Shown in pieces: positions 25,799-34,198 of a stretch of 64,000 bases of DNA (position 1 is its first letter; each line of letters starts with the position of its first letter). The notes under the pieces are model-generated. The model was not told the origin of the DNA, did no database searches, and worked only from the letters and a program-made list of their open reading frames with translations. This DNA is from CAIZWU01 sp942492905. Lineage in GTDB: Bacteria; Verrucomicrobiota; Verrucomicrobiia; Verrucomicrobiales; V1-33. The DNA lies in the NCBI GenBank assembly GCA_942492905.1, contig OW818657.1, positions 2,046,001 through 2,110,000 of the forward strand, in the 5' to 3' direction. The position numbers were made by a program, and so were the translations under genes.

Positions 25799-26917
25799 GT
25801 GAAATTGAGGAGTCTGCTATTTTTGATGCTCGGGGGAGCCATCTGCCTGCCGGGCGGGGCGGTGGAGCCGCCGTTGCCGGGGGAGGATGGACCGCGTCCG
25901 CCTGCGGAGGTTTTCCAGCCATTGCTGCTGCCGGGAGAAACCTTGCCGCCCGGAAGCGAGGCCCCGGTGTTGCCGGAGGTGCCGGCACAGTTGCCGCCGG
26001 AATTGTTTCCGGAAAGCGGTCCCGTGACAGAAAACGATCCGTCGGCCATGCTGCCGGAACCGCTCGATTCAGGTCTGCCGGTGGATCTGCCAAAACCGGG
26101 GGAGCTCGCCCCGCCTCCCCAGCTGCCACCATCCAGCCCGTCTTCGTCATCCTTGCTGCCCCCCATGGAGATGGCAACGCGGGCCTACTGGCACAAGAGT
26201 CCCCGGGAAGCGCGGGAGGTGGCCCGGCGCGAGCGCAAACCGCTGCTGTTGTTTTTTTATCAGAAGTGGAAATCCGCACCCATGGCCTCCATGGGCGCCA
26301 GCGGTGGGGACAACAACATCGCGATGAGCGATGATTTGCTGGCCATGCCCGAGTTCAATGAATTCGCGTCCTCCCATCTGGTGCTGACACAGCTGTTTTA
26401 TCCGATTGGAAGTCCTGACAAGACAAAATACCCCCCGGAACGCCTGGCCGCCCTGCAGCAATTCAAGGAATATTTCAAAGTGAAAGGATTCCCCTGTCTC
26501 ATCCTGCTGGATGAAAACGGGAGGGAAATCGAACGGCAGACCGGTTATGTCCGGACCAAAACCGGGCGGGGCGTGGACCTGAGCCGCGCTGGACCTATCC
26601 TGGAACGGCTGAAGACCGCCGTGGCACGCCGCGAAGCCGTGATCGCCGCGGCTGATGAAAAAATGGAGCGGTTATTGAGACAGAATTACCGGGAGTGGAC
26701 CAGCCTGGCCGGGACCCGGTTGATGGCCAAGCTGGTGTCCTCGACCGCATCGGAAGTGATCCTGATGGATGCCGAAGGGGCTCTGCGCCGGGTGGCCCCG
26801 GAGCAGCTGTGCATTGTGGATCAGGCCGTTATCAGCCGGCAGGCCAAGGGAATCCTGCCGGCACCGCATCTCAAAGACCGGCTGGACTACAAACTTCCCT
26901 CCGCCAGCCCGCCGTGA
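25799..26917 (+). CDS. Exported thioredoxin-fold protein without CxxC, with SHD1-like C-terminus
   Basis: Translation starts at GTG (25799), giving a 372-residue protein with signal peptide (MKLRSLLFLMLGGAICLPGGA). Residues ~22-125 are a Pro/Leu-rich spacer. A thioredoxin-like domain follows (RKPLLLFFYQKWKSAP to FPCLILLDENGREIERQTGY). At the redox site the sequence is WKSAPM, so the CxxC pair is absent and redox activity is improbable. The C-terminal ~55 residues (REWTSLAGTRLMAKLVS to VDQAVIS) resemble the SHD1 module common in this superphylum. A scaffolding or binding role seems likelier than catalysis. Confidence 0.75.
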   Translation: MKLRSLLFLMLGGAICLPGGAVEPPLPGEDGPRPPAEVFQPLLLPGETLPPGSEAPVLPEVPAQLPPELFPESGPVTENDPSAMLPEPLDSGLPVDLPKPGELAPPPQLPPSSPSSSSLLPPMEMATRAYWHKSPREAREVARRERKPLLLFFYQKWKSAPMASMGASGGDNNIAMSDDLLAMPEFNEFASSHLVLTQLFYPIGSPDKTKYPPERLAALQQFKEYFKVKGFPCLILLDENGREIERQTGYVRTKTGRGVDLSRAGPILERLKTAVARREAVIAAADEKMERLLRQNYREWTSLAGTRLMAKLVSSTASEVILMDAEGALRRVAPEQLCIVDQAVISRQAKGILPAPHLKDRLDYKLPSASPP

Positions 26918-26956
26918 GCCGACGGGACCGATCCGCCGTGAGCCGACGGGACCGAT
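26909..26956. repeat. Perfect 24-bp tandem duplication at the end of the thioredoxin-fold gene
   Basis: Two identical 24-base units lie head to tail (26909-26932 and 26933-26956). Each contains GCCGTGAGCCGACGGGACC. The first overlaps the stop codon at 26915-26917, so the duplication leaves the protein unchanged. Confidence 0.85.
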
Positions 26957-26977
26957 GGGGAAGCTCTGGAGGCTGGC

Positions 26978-28297
26978 TCAGGCTTTCAACCCGGGGATTT
27001 CCCAGCCGGGACGATAGCTGCGGCCGATGAACTTGTTGGCCTCCGGAAAGCTCTTGAACTGGAGAGCCGGTCCGTCCCAGTCGAGAGCCTGCTGCGGGAA
27101 AATGCTGGCGAGACAGCCGAGGAGCACGGTCTCGGTCATGGGGCCGGCGTAGTCGAAATTGGCGGAGGGCTTGGCGCCGCCATTCCGGACGCAGTCGAGG
27201 AATTCGATGTAGTGATCGCGGGGGGCAAGGTCCGGGAATTTATAGCCTTTTCCTTTCTCCAACGGATAGATGATCGGCCGGCTCATGTGGCCGCAGAGGA
27301 GCACCCCTTCGGTGCCGATGTAGAGGCTGCCTTCGCCGGGGATTTTTCCGCCCACAAGGTCGGCCACTTCCTTGGGAGGACGGTTGGTGCCGTCCGTCCA
27401 AGTGACTTTGACTTCCTTGCCTTCAGTGTAGGCGGTGCCGGGGAAAACATATTCGACGCGGCCGTTGATGGCCCAGTTATCCTTGCCCGGGGCCGGACCG
27501 GTGCTCTTCACACTGACCGGGCTGGTGAGGGCGAGGGCCCGCATCCAGCCGCTGAACATGTGGCAGCCCATATCGCCGAGGGTTCCGGTGCCGAAATCGC
27601 GGCGCTTGCGCCAGTTGCCGGGATGATAGTAGTCTGACAGATAGGGGCGGGCGGCGGCCATGGCCAGCCAGTGGTCCCAGTTCAGGGAAGCCGGAATGGG
27701 GTCTTCGCGCTGGGGCAGGGGCTCGGGGTCGCCCCATTGTTTGGCGCTGAAGGTGTGGACTTCCTTGATTTTCCCCACCGCTCCGTTCTGCACCAGATGC
27801 ACCGCAAAACGCTCCGTGAAGCTGCTGGAAATCTGGATGCCCATCTGGGTCATCAGGCCTTTTTCCCGCGCGAGTTCGGTGATGAACCGGCATTCCTTCA
27901 GATTTTGCGTGAGGGGTTTCTGGCCGTAGAGGTGCTTGCCGGCGTTCAGCGCCGCTGCGCCCATGGTGGCGTGCATGTGGTCGGGCACCGAGACATTCAC
28001 CGAGTCGATATTGCCGGCTTCCTTTTCGAGAAGCTCGCGCCAGTTTTGATAACACTTTGCCTGCGGCCATTTGGCTTTGATGGCATCGAAGGTGGAAGTG
28101 TCCACATCGGCGATGGCGACCAGTTCGAAGTGGGGGCTGTTGGCGAAGCTGTTGAGGTCACTCCACGCCTGGCCCCCGGCCCCGAAGCTGGCATGGCGGA
28201 CCTTGCCGTTGGGGGAGGCGGCACGGAGATTGGGAATGAAAGCAGGAGCGGCAGCAAAGCTGGCGGCGGTGGCAAGGAATCGGCGGCGGTTGATCAT
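26978..28297 (-). CDS. Gfo/Idh/MocA-family oxidoreductase with twin-arginine signal
   Basis: The 439-residue product starts MINRRRFLATAASF and reads through a hydrophobic run to a Tat cleavage region near ALRA, so it is exported folded with its cofactor. The NAD(P)-binding core begins at RHASFGAGGQAWSDL, and ELVAIADVDTSTFDAIKAKW matches the Rossmann half. The conserved lysine motif reads GQKPLTQN (EKP in most members). The C-terminal domain has GTGTLGDMGCHMFSG. Such exported members use sugar derivatives; the substrate is unknown here. The start at 28297 is preferred to 28363 because the Tat motif begins there. Confidence 0.9.
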   Translation of the reverse strand: MINRRRFLATAASFAAAPAFIPNLRAASPNGKVRHASFGAGGQAWSDLNSFANSPHFELVAIADVDTSTFDAIKAKWPQAKCYQNWRELLEKEAGNIDSVNVSVPDHMHATMGAAALNAGKHLYGQKPLTQNLKECRFITELAREKGLMTQMGIQISSSFTERFAVHLVQNGAVGKIKEVHTFSAKQWGDPEPLPQREDPIPASLNWDHWLAMAAARPYLSDYYHPGNWRKRRDFGTGTLGDMGCHMFSGWMRALALTSPVSVKSTGPAPGKDNWAINGRVEYVFPGTAYTEGKEVKVTWTDGTNRPPKEVADLVGGKIPGEGSLYIGTEGVLLCGHMSRPIIYPLEKGKGYKFPDLAPRDHYIEFLDCVRNGGAKPSANFDYAGPMTETVLLGCLASIFPQQALDWDGPALQFKSFPEANKFIGRSYRPGWEIPGLKA

Positions 28298-28425
28298 GGC
28301 AGTGTTGAAAAACGATACGGATTGGGGAAACATGGTCTGACAACCTTCCGGCTGAATTTCCACTCACCCATTTGAACCGGAAGCCCCGCGCCGGGGCAAG
28401 GTTCCTTTTTGATACTATTCCTGCC

Positions 28426-29937
28426 ATGCCTGACAACGCTTATGACGCCGTGATCGTGGGCTCCGGTCCCAACGGTCTGGCCGCCGGGATCACTCTGGCC
28501 CGGGAGGGGCTGCGGGTGCTCATCGTCGAAGCCCGTGAAACCCCCGGCGGCGGCATGCGCACGGCGGAGCTGACCCTGCCAGGATTTCACCACGATGTCT
28601 GCAGCGCGGTGCATCCCATGGCCGGGATGTCTCCTTTCCTGAGCTCCCTGCCGCTGGCGAAATTCGGCCTGGAATGGGTGCATCCTGACGTCCTGATGGC
28701 CCACCCGCTGGACGGAGGCCGGGCAGCCGGGCTCTGGCGCAGCCTGGAGGAAACCGCCGCCGCCTTGCCCGATGGGGATGGGGCGCGGTGGTCGGGGTTG
28801 ATGGCTCCCCTGCTGCCAACGGCCAGAGGATTGTTCGCTGATCTGCTGGGCCCGCTGCCGCTGCTGCCGGGGCATCCGCTGGCGCTGGTCCGGTTCGGCT
28901 TGAGCGCGATGCGGTCCGCAGTGGGACTGGCCGGGGCGAAGTTCCGGTCGGATGAGGCCCAGGCCTTGTTTGCGGGCAATGCGGCGCATGGTTTCCTGCC
29001 GCTGGATCAACCCTTCACGGCCGCAGTGGGCATGGCTCTGAGCCTGGCGGGACATGCGGGCGGCTGGCCGGTGGCCCGTGGGGGCAGTGGCGCGATCACC
29101 CGCGCCCTGACCCGTTATTTTGAAGCCCTCGGAGGCGAAATCCGGTGTGGGGTGGAGGTCAAGGAGGTGCGCGGACTGCCCGCAGCGGCGGCGGTGTTAT
29201 TCGATACCGGCCCCCGAGCGGCGGCCCGTCTGGCCGGGGATGCCTTGCCGCAGGGATACCGGCAGCGGCTTGAACGCTATCGTTATGGGCCGGGGATTTT
29301 TAAAATGGATTATGCCCTGTCCGGGCCGGTGCCGTGGACCAATCCGGTCTGCCGGCAGGCGGGCACGGTGCATGTCGGTGGGACCATGGCGGAAATCGCC
29401 GGAGCCGAACGTGCCGTGTGGCAGGGGCAGGGGCAGGGGCAGGGGCAGGGGCAGGGTTCCGACCGGCCTTTTGTCCTCGTAGGCCAGCAAAGTATTTGCG
29501 ATGCCACGCGTGCTCCGGCCGGCCAGCATACGCTTTGGGCTTATGCGCACGTGCCTTCCTGCAGTCCGCAGGATTTTTCGGAAATCATCACCTCGCAGAT
29601 CGAGCGGTTCGCGCCCGGGTTCCGCGACGTGATCCTCGCGACCCACGCCATGAATCCCGGGGCGGTGGAGGCCTACAATGCCAACAATGTGGGGGGTGAT
29701 GTCATCGGCGGGGTGATGGACCTGCGGCAAATGTTCACCCGGCCCGTAGCGCGATGGAATCCCTACACCACCCCCAATCCGAAGCTCTTCCACTGTTCCA
29801 GTGCTACCCCGCCCGGAGCCGGCGTGCACGGCATGTGCGGGTACCATGCGGCGCGCACGGTGTTGCAGAAGGTGTTTGGGATGCGGCCGCTTCCTCCGGG
29901 GCCGATTCCACCGGAGGCTTCCGGCAATCAAGGTTGA
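28426..29937 (+). CDS. FAD-dependent oxidoreductase, phytoene desaturase/CrtI-like, with QG repeat
   Basis: A 503-residue flavoprotein. The FAD-binding dinucleotide fold starts at residue 6 (YDAVIVGSGPNGLAAGITLAREGLRVLIVEAR), with the CrtI-like PGGGMRTAELTLPGF segment next. The C-terminal flavin-proximal block YNANNVGGDVIGGVMDLRQMF and TPPGAGVHGMCGYHAA match phytoene-dehydrogenase-related proteins of unassigned substrate. Residues 333-344 are six QG dipeptides encoded by six perfect GCAGGG hexamers, placed in a surface-like loop between ERAVW and SDRPFVLVGQQS. No carotenoid genes lie nearby, so the substrate is open. The start at 28426 gives the expected short N-terminus. Confidence 0.9.
   Translation: MPDNAYDAVIVGSGPNGLAAGITLAREGLRVLIVEARETPGGGMRTAELTLPGFHHDVCSAVHPMAGMSPFLSSLPLAKFGLEWVHPDVLMAHPLDGGRAAGLWRSLEETAAALPDGDGARWSGLMAPLLPTARGLFADLLGPLPLLPGHPLALVRFGLSAMRSAVGLAGAKFRSDEAQALFAGNAAHGFLPLDQPFTAAVGMALSLAGHAGGWPVARGGSGAITRALTRYFEALGGEIRCGVEVKEVRGLPAAAAVLFDTGPRAAARLAGDALPQGYRQRLERYRYGPGIFKMDYALSGPVPWTNPVCRQAGTVHVGGTMAEIAGAERAVWQGQGQGQGQGQGSDRPFVLVGQQSICDATRAPAGQHTLWAYAHVPSCSPQDFSEIITSQIERFAPGFRDVILATHAMNPGAVEAYNANNVGGDVIGGVMDLRQMFTRPVARWNPYTTPNPKLFHCSSATPPGAGVHGMCGYHAARTVLQKVFGMRPLPPGPIPPEASGNQG
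29421..29456 (+). repeat. Six-copy hexanucleotide repeat inside the FAD oxidoreductase gene
   Basis: Six exact copies of GCAGGG run in frame and encode a (QG)6 tract. A six-base period keeps the frame at any copy number. A related, much longer hexamer array (GGGCAA) lies at 60170-60307. Confidence 0.95.
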
Positions 29938-30058
29938 CCCGCCCGCTCCCTGCGCTTAACCGGACAAATCGCGGAACCGGCACCGCTCAGCGGACCGCCG
30001 TCGTATTCTGCCCGGTATCATTCCTCTTCCACTCACTACTTCAACCACCCTTCCCATC

Positions 30059-30553
30059 ATGGCTCTCCAACCCGGTACTTCCGCCCCCGATTTCAAGCTC
30101 ACCACTCTCGGCGCCAATGGCCCCGAGTATGTCACCCTCAGTGCCCAAGCCGGCAAAACCAACACATTGCTGCTCTTTGTCCCCATGGCCTTCACCGGTG
30201 GCTGCACCACCGAGTTGTGCGAAGTCACCGGCAGCCTGAACAGCTTCACCAGCCTGAATGCCACCGTTCTCGCCATCAGTGGCGACAATCCTTTCGCCCA
30301 GGCCGCGTGGGCCGAGAAGGAAGGCATCAAACTGCCTTTGCTCAGCGACTATGACCACAGCGTGACCAAGGCCTATGGCATCGCCTACGACAGCTTCCTC
30401 GCTGAGAAAAATCTCGGTCAGGCCGGCGTCTCCAAACGCTCCGCCTTCATCGTGGACCGCGCGGGGGTGATCCAATACACCGAAGTGCACGACAATCCCG
30501 GCGAGCCCGTGGATTTTGCGGCGATCAAAGCCAAACTGGCTGAACTCCAGTAA
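30059..30553 (+). CDS. Peroxiredoxin (AhpC/TSA superfamily)
   Basis: Thiol peroxidase of 164 residues. The active-site block is VPMAFTGGCTTELC, with peroxidatic C49 after the conserved P/T residues. C54 lies five residues later, the spacing used for the resolving cysteine in PrxQ/BCP-type enzymes; the AhpE-like overall sequence leaves the subgroup open. Conserved DFKLTTL near the start and SAFIVDRAGVIQY with VHDNPGEPVD near the end complete the fold. A strong GC-rich hairpin follows the stop. Confidence 0.93.
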   Translation: MALQPGTSAPDFKLTTLGANGPEYVTLSAQAGKTNTLLLFVPMAFTGGCTTELCEVTGSLNSFTSLNATVLAISGDNPFAQAAWAEKEGIKLPLLSDYDHSVTKAYGIAYDSFLAEKNLGQAGVSKRSAFIVDRAGVIQYTEVHDNPGEPVDFAAIKAKLAELQ

Positions 30554-30563
30554 CCGCTTTTCT

Positions 30564-30613
30564 CCCGGCGGCCGGCAGGACTCTTCCGCCAGCCGCCGGG
30601 GCTCCCCGTTTTC
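30564..30613 (+). terminator. Rho-independent terminator after the peroxiredoxin gene
   Basis: Arms at 30564-30576 and 30588-30600 pair at 12 of 13 positions around an 11-base loop. The stem is followed after eight bases by TTTT at 30609-30612. It lies 11 bases after the peroxiredoxin stop. Confidence 0.6.
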
Positions 30614-30647
30614 CCGCTTCCAACCCATCGAATTCCTCGTCCCTGTT

Positions 30648-30989
30648 ATGCCTCACTACGATTACGTCTGTGAAACCTGCGAAAAGCAGTTCGAGGTCTT
30701 TCAGTCCATGAACGACAAACGCCTCACCAAGTGTCCGGAAAAGGGGTGCAAGGGCAAGGTCCGCCGCCTGATCGGCACCGGAGCCGGGCTGGTTTTCAAA
30801 GGCTCAGGTTTTTACATCACCGACTATCGCAGTGAGGGATACAAGGCGGCCGCCAAACAGGACAGCGCTTCGGCGGCCTCCTCCAGCAGCCCGGCCCCGG
30901 CGGCTCCGGCGGCGGCTCCGGCCAGCGCCGCCGCGCCGGCAGCGGCCCCCGCCAAGGAATCTGGGAAAAAAAGCAAATCAGCCAAGTGA
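30648..30989 (+). CDS. FmdB-type zinc-ribbon protein with Ala/Pro tail
   Basis: The 113-residue protein has an FmdB/CxxC_CxxC_SSSS zinc ribbon: C8-x2-C11 in MPHYDYVCETCEKQFEV and C29/C34 in KCPEKGCKGKVRRLIG. The conserved FKGSGFYITDYRS segment ends the domain at ~65. The rest is an Ala/Pro/Ser tail with a lysine-rich end (KESGKKSKSAK). The family name comes from a putative regulator of formamidase; in most bacteria the role is unknown. The start at 30648 begins exactly at the family's conserved MPHYDY. Confidence 0.9.
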   Translation: MPHYDYVCETCEKQFEVFQSMNDKRLTKCPEKGCKGKVRRLIGTGAGLVFKGSGFYITDYRSEGYKAAAKQDSASAASSSSPAPAAPAAAPASAAAPAAAPAKESGKKSKSAK

Positions 30990-31060
30990 GCCGCACGCCA
31001 GACTGGATTGTTTGAATTCCCCGGGCAAGGGTGGCAAGGGGCCGGAGCAATGGATTTGTT

Positions 31061-32071
31061 ATGAGACGTCTTTGGCACCACTTTCTGCACACCGTCCTTC
31101 CCGTGGGAGCGCTGGGATTGCATCTGGTGATTTTTGTCACCTATGCGCGGCGCTGGGACAAGTTGGCGGCTCTGACGGTGTTTCCCTTTTGGGCATGGGG
31201 CCTCTTGGGAATGGGGATGGCGGGATTGGCCTGGCTGATCACCCGGCAGCGCCTGGCACTCGGCGTGGCAGCATTGTGGCTGGTTACGATTTTGTTCTTT
31301 TCCGATGAAACCCGGCCCCTGCTGCGTTCGTGGCAGGTGAAACCCGAGCCGGGGATTGCCGCCCCGGCACCTGATGGCGCAAAGGTGCGGCGGGTCATCA
31401 CCCTGAACTGCAAAGCGGGTTATTTTAATCCCAAAGCCGCAGGGGAAGTCATCCCCTGGGAGCCGGATGTGGTGCTCTTGCAGGAGTCCACTGCCCCGGG
31501 GGTCCTGCGGCAGGTGGCGAAGGACCTGTATGGCGGGGATCCCGCAGAGCACACGGTGGGGAATGGCGAGTGCGGCATCATCACCCGGGGACGAATCCTG
31601 CGCAGCGTGACGGGGAATCTGCCCCACTCGCTGTCGGCCACCATCCAGTTTGACGATGGGACCGTGCTGGAGGCCGCGTCGGTCCACCTGCGCGGGGCCG
31701 AGACCGATGTCAGGCTCTACAAACGGGAGGCCCTGTTCAAACATGCCATCAACCGCCTGGAGCGGCGGGCGGATTTGCAAAAACTGCTGACCCTGCAGAG
31801 CCTGATGAGTGGCCAGGGTCCCGCTTTGATTGGAGGCGATTTCAATGCTCCGGCGGGGGATGCCATCTTCCGCCTCCTGGGTTCAGCAGGATTTGCGGAT
31901 GCCTTTGCCGCAGCAGGTTCCGGCTGGCCGGATACCTTCCCCAATGCCGCCCCGATGCTCCGGATTGATCACCAGTGGAGCAATTCACGGCTGGTGCCGG
32001 TACGGGGGCGCGTGGTGAAATCGGTCCACTCGGATCACCGGTTGGTCATCTGTGATTATCTGATGAAATGA
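31061..32071 (+). CDS. Membrane-anchored endonuclease/exonuclease/phosphatase-family protein
   Basis: The 336-residue product has three hydrophobic helices in the first ~85 residues (VLPVGALGLHLVIFVTYA, FWAWGLLGMGMAGLAWLI, LGVAALWLVTILFF). An EEP domain follows: ITLNCK near 110, DVVLLQES with the metal-binding glutamate, ASVHLRG, GGDFNAPAGD, RIDHQW and VHSDHRLVICDY, so all catalytic motifs are in place. The domain is predicted outside the membrane. EEP enzymes cut phosphodiester bonds in nucleic acids or lipids; the substrate is not evident. A GTG at 31031 is a possible longer start. Confidence 0.87.
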   Translation: MRRLWHHFLHTVLPVGALGLHLVIFVTYARRWDKLAALTVFPFWAWGLLGMGMAGLAWLITRQRLALGVAALWLVTILFFSDETRPLLRSWQVKPEPGIAAPAPDGAKVRRVITLNCKAGYFNPKAAGEVIPWEPDVVLLQESTAPGVLRQVAKDLYGGDPAEHTVGNGECGIITRGRILRSVTGNLPHSLSATIQFDDGTVLEAASVHLRGAETDVRLYKREALFKHAINRLERRADLQKLLTLQSLMSGQGPALIGGDFNAPAGDAIFRLLGSAGFADAFAAAGSGWPDTFPNAAPMLRIDHQWSNSRLVPVRGRVVKSVHSDHRLVICDYLMK

Positions 32072-32180
32072 GCCCCATTGATTTTTCTCCCTTCCCCGGC
32101 TGTTTTCCAGCAATGGGGCCCAGGCGGCGGTCGTAACCAGTGGGTTGCATGCCCTGAGCCTGCTTTTTCAACTTTTAGTT

Positions 32181-33428
32181 ATGATGCTGAAGTCCTTGAC
32201 CATGACCCTGCTGCTGGCCGGAATTTCCTGTCCCGTGCGGGCGGAGCGGGAGCTTTGGCAGGATTTTACAAAGCCGCCCCACGACTACTGGACGAAGCCG
32301 GTCACCGACCGGTTTTCCCTGCTGAAGGACGACCTCGCTTCCGGGAAAATCCCCCTCGACCGGAGCAGCGAAAAAGCTTTCGTGATGAGCCTGTTGGACG
32401 TCTTGAAAGTGCCCGCCAGCTCGCAGATGCTGGTGTTTTCAGCGACCAGTCTGCAGTTGAGCCTGATCTCCACGCGCAATCCCCGGGCGCTGTTTTTCAC
32501 GGATGATCTGTATGTGGGATGGATGCCGGGCGGGAAAGTGGAGATTGTGTCCATCGATCCGGCGTTGGGCGGGATTTATTACATCTTTGATATCCCCCGC
32601 CGGGAAGGCGCTGACTTGAAGGTGGAGCGCTCGAACCGCTGCATGAATTGCCATGGAGCCGCCGATTCCGGATGGGTGCCGGGACTTGTTATCAGTTCGG
32701 TGATTCCCGGCCCCAACAGCGGCAGCCTGATCAGCTATCGTCAGGAAGTGCTGGGCCATGCCGTGCCGCTGGGCGAACGCATGGGCGGGTGGTTGGTGAC
32801 CGGGGCTGGCACCTGGAAAAAACACCGGGGCAACGTCACCGGCGAGCTGTATGCCGGAAAGCTCACCACCACCCCGGTGGAGTTCGGGGAAACCTTCGAT
32901 CTCAACCGCTACCCCGCCGCCACCAGTGATCTGCTGGCGCATCTGCTGCACGAACATCAGGCCGGTTTCATCACCACCGCCCTGGAAGCCGGCTACCGGG
33001 CGCGGGCCGCTCTGCATGAAGGCAGCGGGACCATTCCCGCGGGGCGCGTAGCCGAATTGGATGCCGCCGCCGAGGCCCTCGTCCGCTATGTGTTATTCAC
33101 GGATGAAACCGCCCTCCCTCCCGGAGGGGTAGCCGGCGACCCAGCGTTCCGGAAAGACTTCGCCGCGACCCGCCAGGCCGATTCGTCAGGCCGTTCCCTG
33201 CGCGATCTGGAATTGAAAACCCATCTCCTGAAATACCGCTGCAGCTACATGATCTACAGCCCCGCCTTCACCGGACTGGTTCCCCAAATGAAAACCCGGG
33301 TGTTCCAGCGGCTGGCCACAGCCCTGCGTCCCGACCAGCGGGACGAGCTCTCCCGCCGCCTCCCCGGAGCCGAAAAACAGGCGATCCGCGACATCCTCAC
33401 CGCCACCCTGCCGGGATGGGATAAGTAG
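32181..33428 (+). CDS. Exported protein with one CxxCH heme-c motif, unknown family
   Basis: The 415-residue protein has a signal peptide (MMLKSLTMTLLLAGISCPVRA). One heme-c motif, CMNCH, is at 154-158, in ERSNRCMNCHGAADSGWVPG. The preceding ~130 residues contain DYWTKPVTDRFSLLKDDLASG and LSLISTRNPRALFFTDDLYVGW, which I recall seeing only as an uncharacterised family in related phyla. A distal methionine ligand is not obvious. Probably a periplasmic c-type cytochrome or a heme-bound sensor. It stands alone between the EEP gene and a gene-poor stretch. Confidence 0.75.
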   Translation: MMLKSLTMTLLLAGISCPVRAERELWQDFTKPPHDYWTKPVTDRFSLLKDDLASGKIPLDRSSEKAFVMSLLDVLKVPASSQMLVFSATSLQLSLISTRNPRALFFTDDLYVGWMPGGKVEIVSIDPALGGIYYIFDIPRREGADLKVERSNRCMNCHGAADSGWVPGLVISSVIPGPNSGSLISYRQEVLGHAVPLGERMGGWLVTGAGTWKKHRGNVTGELYAGKLTTTPVEFGETFDLNRYPAATSDLLAHLLHEHQAGFITTALEAGYRARAALHEGSGTIPAGRVAELDAAAEALVRYVLFTDETALPPGGVAGDPAFRKDFAATRQADSSGRSLRDLELKTHLLKYRCSYMIYSPAFTGLVPQMKTRVFQRLATALRPDQRDELSRRLPGAEKQAIRDILTATLPGWDK

Positions 33429-33593
33429 CCCTGCGGTCCGCCGGGTCATCAGTGTTCAGGCAAAGGCCAAACCGGGATCGCCGCAGGCGGGGCTGTTTTT
33501 GCGATCTGCAAAGGTTTTGCTGGAGGTGCGTGACCAATTCAGAAAGGCTGTTGGCATGAGGTCATGGCCAAGCAAATCGCGACTCTTTAGTAA
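33429..33593. other. Non-coding stretch before a broken ORF
   Basis: No gene, repeat or clear promoter is visible. The base composition becomes less GC-rich toward 33550 than in the flanking genes. Confidence 0.35.
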
Positions 33594-33911
33594 ATGAATC
33601 CAGCAAATAAGTGGATAGGTTTAGTGGAGGTAGTTCAAAAGCCTGGTATTTCCATTCTGGGCGTGGACCGGGGTGCCCACGTCGTCGTCATTGCCTGGTG
33701 CGCCGGAGAGGGGGAGTATGCAAAAATGGTGAATGCGGCCATGGATGATGCTGACCTTGTCGTCCTTTCGTTGGAGGATGTTGAGACCTGCGGGCAAAGA
33801 GCGGACCGATGAGAGCTCAGTGCGGAGCTTCTGGCTGCCATGGACGAGGTGACAAGTTCCACTCCGGTCGTTTTTATGGACTTTCACACGTTTCCCATTG
33901 GAGAGGGGTAA
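33594..33911 (+). pseudogene. Small unidentified gene interrupted by an in-frame TGA
   Basis: The frame starting MNPANKWIGLVEVV at 33594 meets TGA at 33810-33812. It then stays open in the same frame for 32 sense codons (ELSAELLAAMDEV ... FMDFHTFPIGEG) to TAA at 33909-33911, 104 sense codons in all. Both parts look protein-like (DADLVVLSLEDVETCGQRADR before the TGA), which suggests one gene broken by a nonsense change. The segment has lower GC than its neighbours, as acquired genes often do. No homologous family is recognised. Alternatively the product is the 72-residue N-terminal part alone. Confidence 0.45.
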
Positions 33912-34198
33912 GCATGGAGCCGTCCGGACAGCCACGCATAGGATGATTGTCGAAATGCACACGTGGGGGCCTTCCATCCCGCCGCCGCCGACGAGTGGAT
34001 ACTCCATCGATGCACCAATCGGGCGTGGCGAACAGCAAGGTGGTTCTGTCGTCCTTCCTATAATGCATCTGCCTTGGAGCAGGACCCTAGCTTGTGAGGC
34101 AGGAAGAATCCTGGAAAGGATCGGCCGCAGATTAACAGAGTGACCAGCCCCTTAGGATGACAAATCCACCCCGGCCGCATCGTTTACCGTTTCTTGCC
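33912..34198. other. Gene-poor stretch upstream of the second PSCyt2 gene
   Basis: Short frames exist on both strands here but none has a convincing start or composition. It may hold the remnant of whatever accompanied the broken gene at 33594. The following CDS could begin at 34157 instead of 34199. Confidence 0.35.

Noticed and set aside
33810..33812. Selenocysteine recoding of the TGA
   Set aside because: No convincing SECIS-like hairpin is seen immediately downstream, and no cysteine-type family is recognised. A nonsense mutation is the simpler reading.
33898..34143. An 81-residue frame after the broken gene
   Set aside because: It needs a TTG start that overlaps the preceding frame, contains Pro-rich stretches and has no recognisable motif. 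Evidence is too weak to list it as a gene.
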